Shown here in pieces: positions 56,801 to 64,000 of a stretch of DNA of 64,000 nt (the first letter of the stretch is position 1; every line of letters begins with the position of its first letter). Made by a program: the position numbers and the translations under genes. Source of the DNA: Mayamaea pseudoterrestris (taxonomy: Eukaryota > Bacillariophyta > Bacillariophyceae > Sellaphorales > Sellaphoraceae); NCBI GenBank assembly GCA_027923505.1, contig BROI01000011.1, positions 434,001-498,000 of the forward strand, written 5' to 3'. The notes under the pieces were generated by a model. The model did no database searches, had not been told where the DNA came from, and saw nothing but the letters and a program-made list of their open reading frames with translations.

Positions 56801-59800
56801 GCTCAACCAGTGAATGCTCCCAGTGCCTTGCCGAGCAAGGTTCCAAGCGCTCAACCAGTAAATGCTCCCAGTGCCTTGCCGAGCAAGGTTCCAAGCGCTC
56901 AACCAGTGAATGCTCCCAGTGCCTTGCCGAGCAAGGTTCCAAGCGCTCAACCAGTGAATGCTCCCAGTGCCTTGCCGAGCAAGGTTCCAAGCGCTCAACC
57001 AGTGAATGCTCCCAGTGCCTTGCCGAGCAAGGTTCCAAGCGCTCAACCAGTGAATGCTCCCAGTGCCTTGCCGAGCAAGGTTCCAAGCGCTCAACCAGTG
57101 AATGCTCCCAGTGCCTTGCCGAGCAAGGTTCCAAGCGCTCAACCAGTGAATGCTCCCAGTGCCTTGCCGAGCAAGGTTCCAAGCGCTCAACCAGTGAATG
57201 CTCCCAGTGCCTTGCCGAGCAAGGTTCCAAGCGCTCAACCAGTGAATGCTCCCAGTGCCTTGCCGAGCAAGGTTCCAAGCGCTCAACCAGTGAATGCTCC
57301 CAGTGCCTTGCCGAGCAAGGTTCCAAGCGCTCAACCAGTGAATGCTCCCAGTGCCTTGCCGAGCAAGGTTCCAAGCGCTCAACCAGTGAATGCTCCCAGT
57401 GCCTTGCCGAGCAAGGTTCCAAGCGCTCAACCAGTGAATGCTCCCAGTGCCTTGCCGAGCAAGGTTCCAAGCGCTCAACCAGTGAATGCTCCCAGTGCCT
57501 TGCCGAGCAAGGTTCCAAGCGCTCAACCAGTGAATGCTCCCAGTGCCTTGCCGAGCAAGGTTCCAAGCGCTCAACCAGTGAATGCTCCCAGTGCCTTGCC
57601 GAGCAAGGTTCCAAGCGCTCAACCAGTGAATGCTCCCAGTGCCTTGCCGAGCAAGGTTCCAAGCGCTCAACCAGTGAATGCTCCCAGTGCCTTGCCGAGC
57701 AAGGTTCCAAGCGCTCAACCAGTGAATGCTCCCAGTGCCTTGCCGAGCAAGGTTCCAAGCGCTCAACCAGTGAATGCTCCCAGTGCCTTGCCGAGCAAGG
57801 TTCCAAGCGCTCAACCAGTGAATGCTCCCAGTGCCTTGCCGAGCAAGGTTCCAAGCGCTCAACCAGTGAATGCTCCCAGTGCCTTGCCGAGCAAGGTTCC
57901 AAGCGCTCAACCAGTGAATGCTCCCAGTGCCTTGCCGAGCAAGGTTCCAAGCGCTCAACCAGTGAATGCTCCCAGTGCCTTGCCGAGCAAGGTTCCAAGC
58001 GCTCAACCAGTGAATGCTCCCAGTGCCTTGCCGAGCAAGGTTCCAAGCGCTCAACCAGTGAATGCTCCCAGTGCCTTGCCGAGCAAGGTTCCAAGCGCTC
58101 AACCAGTGAATGCTCCCAGTGCCTTGCCGAGCAAGGTTCCAAGCGCTCAACCAGTGAATGCTCCCAGTGCCTTGCCGAGCAAGGTTCCAAGCGCTCAACC
58201 AGTGAATGCTCCCAGTGCCTTGCCGAGCAAGGTTCCAAGCGCTCAACCAGTGAATGCTCCCAGTGCCTTGCCGAGCAAGGTTCCAAGCGCTCAACCAGTG
58301 AATGCTCCCAGTGCCTTGCCGAGCAAGGTTCCAAGCGCTCAACCAGTGAATGCTCCCAGTGCCTTGCCGAGCAAGGTTCCAAGCGCTCAACCAGTGAATG
58401 CTCCCAGTGCCTTGCCGAGCAAGGTTCCAAGCGCTCAACCAGTGAATGCTCCCAGTGCCTTGCCGAGCAAGGTTCCAAGCGCTCAACCAGTGAATGCTCC
58501 CAGTGCCTTGCCGAGCAAGGTTCCAAGCGCTCAACCAGTGAATGCTCCCAGTGCCTTGCCGAGCAAGGTTCCAAGCGCTCAACCAGTGAATGCTCCCAGT
58601 GCCTTGCCGAGCAAGGTTCCAAGCGCTCAACCAGTGAATGCTCCCAGTGCCTTGCCGAGCAAGGTTCCAAGCGCTCAACCAGTGAATGCTCCCAGTGCCT
58701 TGCCGAGCAAGGTTCCAAGCGCTCAACCAGTGAATGCTCCCAGTGCCTTGCCGAGCAAGGTTCCAAGCGCTCAACCAGTGAATGCTCCCAGTGCCTTGCC
58801 GAGCAAGGTTCCAAGCGCTCAACCAGTGAATGCTCCCAGTGCCTTGCCGAGCAAGGTTCCAAGCGCTCAACCAGTGAATGCTCCCAGTGCCTTGCCGAGC
58901 AAGGTTCCAAGCGCTCAACCAGTGAATGCTCCCAGTGCCTTGCCGAGCAAGGTTCCAAGCGCTCAACCAGTGAATGCTCCCAGTGCCTTGCCGAGCAAGG
59001 TTCCCAGCGCTCAACCAGTGAATGCTCCCAGTGCCTTGCCGAGCAAGGTTCCCAGCGCTCAACCAGTGAATGCTCCCAGTGCCTTGCCGAGCAAGGTTCC
59101 AAGCGCTCAACCAGTGAATGCTCCCAGTGCCTTGCCGAGCAAGGTTCCAAGCGCTCAACCAGTGAATGCTCCCAGTGCCTTGCCGAGCAAGGTTCCAAGC
59201 GCTCAACCAGTGAATGCTCCCAGTGCCTTGCCGAGCAAGGTTCCAAGCGCTCAACCAGTGAATGCTCCCAGTGCCTTGCCGAGCAAGGTTCCAAGCGCTC
59301 AACCAGTGAATGCTCCCAGTGCCTTGCCGAGCAAGGTTCCAAGCGCTCAACCAGTGAATGCTCCCAGTGCCTTGCCGAGCAAGGTTCCAAGCGCTCAACC
59401 AGTGAATGCTCCCAGTGCCTTGCCGAGCAAGGTTCCAAGCGCTCAACCAGTGAATGCTCCCAGTGCCTTGCCGAGCAAGGTTCCAAGCGCTCAACCAGTG
59501 AATGCTCCCAGTGCCTTGCCGAGCAAGGTTCCAAGCGATCAACCAGTGAATGCTCCCAGTGCCTTGCCGAGCAAGGTTCCAAGCGCTCAACCAGTGAATG
59601 CTCCCAGTGCCTTGCCGAGCAAGGTTCCAAGCGCTCAACCAGTGAATGCTCCCAGTGCCTTGCCGAGCAAGGTTCCAAGCGCTCAACCAGTGAATGCTCC
59701 CAGTGCCTTGCCGAGCAAGGTTCCAAGCGCTCAACCAGTGAATGCTCCCAGTGCCTTGCCGAGCAAGGTTCCAAGCGCTCAACCAGTGAATGCTCCCAGT

Positions 59801-62800
59801 GCCTTGCCGAGCAAGGTTCCAAGCGCTCAACCAGTGAATGCTCCCAGTGCCTTGCCGAGCAAGGTTCCAAGCGCTCAACCAGTGGATGCTCCCAGTGCCT
59901 TGCCGAGCAAGGTTCCAAGCGCTCAACCAGTGGATGCTCCCAGTGCCTTGCCGAGCAAGGTTCCAAGCGCTCAACCAGTGGATGCTCCCAGTGCCTTGCC
60001 GAGCAAGGTTCCAAGCGCTCAACCAGTGAATGCTCCCAGTGCCTTGCCGAGCAAGGTTCCAAGCGCTCAACCAGTGGATGCTCCCAGTGCCTTGCCGAGC
60101 AAGGTTCCAAGCGCTCAACCAGTGGATGCTCCCAGTGCCTTGCCGAGCAAGGTTCCAAGCGCTCAACCAGTGGATGCTCCCAGTGCCTTGCCGAGCAAGG
60201 TTCCAAGCGCTCAACCAGTGGATGCTCCCAGTGCCTTGCCGAGCAAGGTTCCAAGCGCTCAACCATTGGATGCTCCCAGTGCCTTGCCGAGCAAGGTTCC
60301 AAGCGCTCAACCAGCGGATGCTCCCAGTGCCTTGCCGAGCAAGGTTCCAAGCGCTCAACCAGTGGATGCTCCCAGTGCCTTGCCGAGCAAGGTTCCAAGC
60401 GCTCAACCATTGGATGCTCCCAGTGCCTTGCCGAGCAAGGTTCCAAGCGCTCAACCAGTGAATGCTCCCAGTGCCTTGCCGAGCAAGGTTCCAAGCGCTC
60501 AACCAGTGAATGCTCCCAGTGCCTTGCCGAGCAAGGTTCCAAGCGCTCAACCAGTGAATGCTCCCAGTGCCTTGCCGAGCAAGGTTCCAAGCGCTCAACC
60601 AGTGAATGCTCCCAGTGCCTTGCCGAGCAAGGTTCCAAGCGCTCAACCAGTGAATGCTCCCAGTGCCTTGCCGAGCAAGGTTCCAAGCGCTCAACCAGTG
60701 AATGCTCCCAGTGCCTTGCCGAGCAAGGTTCCAAGCGCTCAACCAGTGAATGCTCCCAGTGCCTTGCCGAGCAAGGTTCCAAGCGCTCAACCAGTGGATG
60801 CTCCCAGTGCCTTGCCGAGCAAGGTTCCAAGCGCTCAACCAGTGGATGCTCCCAGTGCCTTGCCGAGCAAGGTTCCAAGCGCTCAACCAGTGGATGCTCC
60901 CAGTGCCTTGCCGAGCAAGGTTCCAAGCGCTCAACCAGTGAATGCTCCCAGTGCCTTGCCGAGCAAGGTTCCAAGCGCTCAACCAGTGGATGCTCCCAGT
61001 GCCTTGCCGAGCAAGGTTCCAAGCGCTCAACCAGTGAATGCTCCCAGTGCCTTGCCGAGCAAGGTTCCAAGCGCTCAACCAGTGGATGCTCCCAGTGCCT
61101 TGCCGAGCAAGGTTCCAAGCGCTCAACCAGTGAATGCTCCCAGTGCCTTGCCGAGCAAGGTTCCAAGCGCTCAACCAGTGGATGCTCCCAGTGCCTTGCC
61201 GAGCAAGGTTCCAAGCGCTCAACCAGTGGATGCTCCCAGTGCCTTGCCGAGCAAGGTTCCAAGCGCTCAACCAGTGGATGCTCCCAGTGCCTTGCCGAGC
61301 AAGGTTCCAAGCGCTCAACCAGTGAATGCTCCCAGTGCCTTGCCGAGCAAGGTTCCAAGCGCTCAACCAGTGAATGCTCCCAGTGCCTTGCCGAGCAAGG
61401 TTCCAAGCGCTCAACCAGTGAATGCTCCCAGTGCCTTGCCGAGCAAGGTTCCAAGCGCTCAACCAGTGAATGCTCCCAGTGCCTTGCCGAGCAAGGTTCC
61501 AAGCGCTCAACCAGTGAATGCTCCCAGTGCCTTGCCGAGCAAGGTTCCAAGCGCTCAACCAGTGAATGCTCCCAGTGCCTTGCCGAGCAAGGTTCCAAGC
61601 GCTCAACCAGTGAATGCTCCCAGTGCCTTGCCGAGCAAGGTTCCAAGCGCTCAACCAGTGAATGCTCCCAGTGCCTTGCCGAGCAAGGTTCCAAGCGCTC
61701 AACCAGTGAATGCTCCCAGTGCCTTGCCGAGCAAGGTTCCAAGCGCTCAACCAGTGAATGCTCCCAGTGCCTTGCCGAGCAAGGTTCCAAGCGCTCAACC
61801 AGTGAATGCTCCCAGTGCCTTGCCGAGCAAGGTTCCAAGCGCTCAACCAGTGAATGCTCCCAGTGCCTTGCCGAGCAAGGTTCCAAGCGCCCAACCAGCC
61901 GTGGATGCTCCCAGTGCCTTGCCGAGCAAGGTTCCAAGCGCCCAACCAGCCGTGAATGCTCCCAGTGCCTTGCCGAGCAAGGTTCCAAGCGCCCAACCAG
62001 CCGTGAATGCTCCCAGTGCCTTGCCGAGCAAGGTTCCAAGCGCCCAACCAGCCGTGAATGCTCCCAGTGCCTTGCCAAGCAAGGTTCCAAGCGCCCAACC
62101 AGCCGTGAATGCACCCAGTGCCTTGCCGAGCAAGGTTCCAAGCGCCCAACCAGCCGTGAATGCACCCAGTGCCTTGCCGAGCAAGGTTCCAAGCGCCCAA
62201 CCAGCTGTGAATGCTCCCAGTGCCTTGCCGAGCAAGGTGCCAAGCGCCCAACCAGCTGTGAATGCTCCCAGTGCCTTGCCGAGCAAGGTGCCAAGCGCCC
62301 AACCAGCTGTGAATGCTCCCAGTGCCTTGCCGAGCAAGGTTCCAAGTGCCCAACCAGCCGTGAATGCTCCCAGTGCCTTGCCTAGCAAGGTTCCTTTGCT
62401 GACAATTCGACCCACTGCGCGGCAACAGCCTACGCGCAAACCATTGGCGAGTACCATGTCAATGAATATGAATATGGGAGGCAGTGGAGTACCAACAAGA
62501 CAGCCCGTTGCACCGTCTTTAACCAAAAAACCAACAACCAAGCCCATCAAGATACCGAGTTCATCGCCACAGGTAAAGACTCCCACAGTGGAGGGCATGA
62601 AAATGGGCATGAGTAATCCAACAGCTACTCCGGCTGCCTTCAGTAAAGGTAATGGAAGCAAGGCAGGAGGAAAGGGTGGAGTTAGCAAGCTACCAGTAAA
62701 AGGCGGCAGCAACGCTGGAAAAGCTGGAGGTGGCAATTCAGAAGGAAAGGGCAGCAATAGCAGCTTAAGCAAAGGCGGTAGCAAGAGCACTCCAAAAGGA

Positions 62801-63643
62801 CCATGGAAAGGAAGCAAAAAGGTTGCTGAAAGTAAGATGATGAAAGGAGGCTCAGGAGGTGTTGTCAATAATTTGGGAGGAAAAGGCAGCAAAGGTAATT
62901 CGATAGAAAGTGGCAACAAAAGCTTTTCGGTGGGAGCGAGTAAAGGAAAGACAAGAGATGGTGGAAGTAAGAACGCAAAAGGATCGAAAGGAGATGGAGG
63001 AACAAGCGCCACGGTTACAAAGTCATTAATTCAGTCAATCATTGACGGCAAGAATAATTGGGACGGAATGGCTAAAGGCAAGATGATGTTCACTGGAAGT
63101 AAAAACGTTAAACGTGCAACCGGGGGAGTTGAAGACGCAAGAACGAAGATTACGAATTCAGTAATCCAGTCAATAGTTGGCAACATGAACATACGACCAA
63201 TTAAAAGTGCAAATAACTATGCACAAAAAGGAAAAGGTGTGAAAGGTTCCAAGGCAAATACATCGAAAGGGAGTGCTGTGCAATATTTTGCTGGTGTTTA
63301 TATTGTTCCAGAGAATAGACTTGCCTCGTCTTCAGCACTGAAGCCGCCGGTGTCAATCGTTCCGAAACCATCGAAAGATCAGTCTCCCGCTAAAGTGGCG
63401 ACAAATTCGCGCGAACGAGGCCGCGAGCAAGCAGAGTCCACTCGAGCCACCAACTATTCCTCTGCTTCGTACGAAGACAGCAAAAGCACCATTGCTGGAT
63501 ATCAGTCCATCTTGGTTGCACTTGCAAGTGTTTTTGGCGTGCTGAGCGTTGCATTGTGGCGCAGCCATCGATCGCACAACGGCAAATGGAAGCGCCAGGC
63601 TTCACGCAAGCGCAAGGCTGTCCAGTCCGTTTACCTAGAGTAA
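41836..63643 (+). CDS. Giant PSxxPS-repeat protein with C-terminal membrane anchor (right paralogue), with frame breaks
   Basis: The start is taken at ATG 41836 (MTKSFIIATLLLG, a signal peptide that lines up with the left paralogue); ATGs at 41800 and 41830 are alternatives. An N-terminal Cys-containing domain of about 265 residues follows (NGVVRRCRSGSCQ, CFYIHVS), then the KVPSAQPVNAPSALPS array (42637-62393), then MSMNMNMGG, KGSKG- and GGKGG-type Lys/Gly/Ser repeats, and near the end one membrane segment (SILVALASVFGVLSVALW) with a basic cytosolic tail. That is a type I membrane layout, which the left paralogue lacks. As assembled, an 8-bp insertion near 47352 shifts the frame to a stop ending at 47376; the same insertion recurs near 55679. 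Without both insertions the whole span reads in one frame (about 7,260 codons). A surface, adhesion or silica-wall role is an inference from composition. Confidence 0.75.
44079..52405 (+). repeat. 8,327-bp segmental duplication, copy A
   Basis: This segment of the array recurs directly after itself at 52406-60732. Rare marker variants all recur at an offset of exactly 8,327 bp: CGCACAACC (44109), GTTCCCAGT after AAT (44701), CTCTACCAG (45454), the SFQAQPVMPQ unit (46979), the 8-bp insertion (47352), GTAAATG (48532), GATCAACC (51209) and CCATTGGATG (51938). Confidence 0.92.
52406..60732 (+). repeat. 8,327-bp segmental duplication, copy B
   Basis: Second copy of 44079-52405. The junction at 52405/52406 reads GTTCC-TCCCAGTGCC, a unit short by 21 bp, so the join is in frame locally (KVPPSALPS). 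No difference between the copies was noticed at the marker positions checked by eye. The length 8,327 is not a multiple of three because each copy carries the same 8-bp insertion. Confidence 0.92.
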
Positions 63644-63833
63644 CATTGTTCATGTTATACATATTTTACAAATAATATCCTGTACATAATCATATAAACA
63701 ACATGCTGTATTAACAATATGGTGCGTACTATGTAAAGTCGACGGTTTTAGTTGATTCTGCAATGTGCTTGCTTGCTAGTCGACAACCGAGGACGAGGCT
63801 CTTGCGTGTCAAAAAGAACCTACGGCAAGGTGC
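63644..63833. other. 3' flank of the right giant gene
   Basis: AT-rich sequence follows the TAA at 63641-63643, consistent with a 3' UTR. No other feature was seen. Confidence 0.5.
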
Positions 63834-64000
63834 ATGGAAGAGTTTGATTCACATTTTAAGGTCGTTTTTGGCTCTCGTTCCGTCCATTCGCGAGCATTGC
63901 GGATCGCCAAACGATCCAGTCAAAGAGTTTCTTTGGTACTTAAGTTGGCGACCATTTCCCCCCGTGATTTTGCAACAAGCGAACGAATGCTCCGCCGCTC
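63834..64000 (+). CDS. Possible start of another gene, cut by the window edge
   Basis: From ATG 63834 (MEEFDSHFKVVFGSRS) the frame is open to the edge, 55 codons, with many Arg, Ser and Lys. This is too short to judge; it could be chance or a 5' UTR. No family was recognised. Confidence 0.22.
   Translation, partial: MEEFDSHFKVVFGSRSVHSRALRIAKRSSQRVSLVLKLATISPRDFATSERMLRR

Larger units (their letters stand above)
42637..62393 (+). repeat. 48-bp minisatellite array inside the right giant gene
   Basis: About 19.8 kb of the 48-bp unit (about 410 copies by length). Most units encode PVNAPS; small islands encode PVDAPS (for example near 42.8, 45.3, 46.3, 51.6-52.1 and 60-61.3 kb). From about 61.88 kb to the end units encode PAVNAPS and are 51 bp long, like the C-terminal end of the left array. 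Irregular units encode SFQAQPVMPQ (46979 and 55306) and KVPPSALPS (52405). Confidence 0.95.

Noticed and set aside
42637-62393. CRISPR-like or satellite array
   Set aside because: Units abut with no unique spacers and lie in a coding frame in a eukaryotic gene.
42595-62425. Very long minus-strand frames across the right array
   Set aside because: Same reason: antisense of the 48-bp unit, with no start context or flanking domain.
1-64000. tRNA or rRNA genes
   Set aside because: A visual search for conserved tRNA T-loop and rRNA sequence found nothing convincing; a covariance-model scan would be decisive.

Overview
This window is nuclear DNA from a eukaryote, most likely a diatom or a close photosynthetic stramenopile. 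Three things point there. Genes have short GT-AG introns of roughly 55-145 bp. A small cold-shock protein starts with a signal peptide ending in the ASA-F motif that secondary plastids use for import. Two giant secreted proteins are built from PSxxPS repeats with Lys/Gly/Ser-rich tails, a style best known from diatom cell-surface and wall proteins. No species is claimed. Several gene models were spliced by hand from splice-site and reading-frame logic and carry that uncertainty.

Positions 1-15.3 kb are an ordinary, compact, gene-rich region. From left to right: a partial membrane-anchored sulfotransferase-like protein (minus); a helicase-associated(HA)-like protein without a helicase (plus); a PH-like protein (minus); a multi-pass membrane protein (minus); a DA2/SIP5-type RING E3 ligase with two UIM-like motifs (plus, one intron); a two-HA-domain protein (minus, four exons); a cGMP-dependent-protein-kinase-like AGC kinase whose three cyclic-nucleotide-binding domains all lack the phosphate-binding arginine (minus, five exons); and a plastid-targeted cold-shock-domain protein (minus).

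Positions 15.65-63.64 kb are dominated by two divergently transcribed paralogues. The left gene (minus, 15651-32972) and right gene (plus, 41836-63643) share a signal peptide, a Cys-containing N-terminal domain, a very long array of one 48-bp (sometimes 51-bp) minisatellite, an MSMNMNMGG motif and a KGSKG-rich tail. Because the genes point away from each other, the two arrays (about 13.1 and 19.8 kb) form a giant inverted repeat around a 13-kb segment carrying both N-termini and both promoters. Recombination between the arms would invert that segment and swap which N-terminus is joined to which C-terminus. That is a hypothesis, but it is the most interesting possibility here.

The arrays show recent turnover: an 8,327-bp tandem duplication at 44079-60732, blocks of sequence variants, and several frame-changing indels. 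The 48-bp unit is open in most reading frames, so these indels rarely cause an immediate stop. Some or all of them may be assembly errors, which long reads would settle. The 8.9 kb between the two genes holds no gene I can support, only short direct repeats and ORFs that mostly lack an ATG. The last 350 bp may contain the start of another gene.
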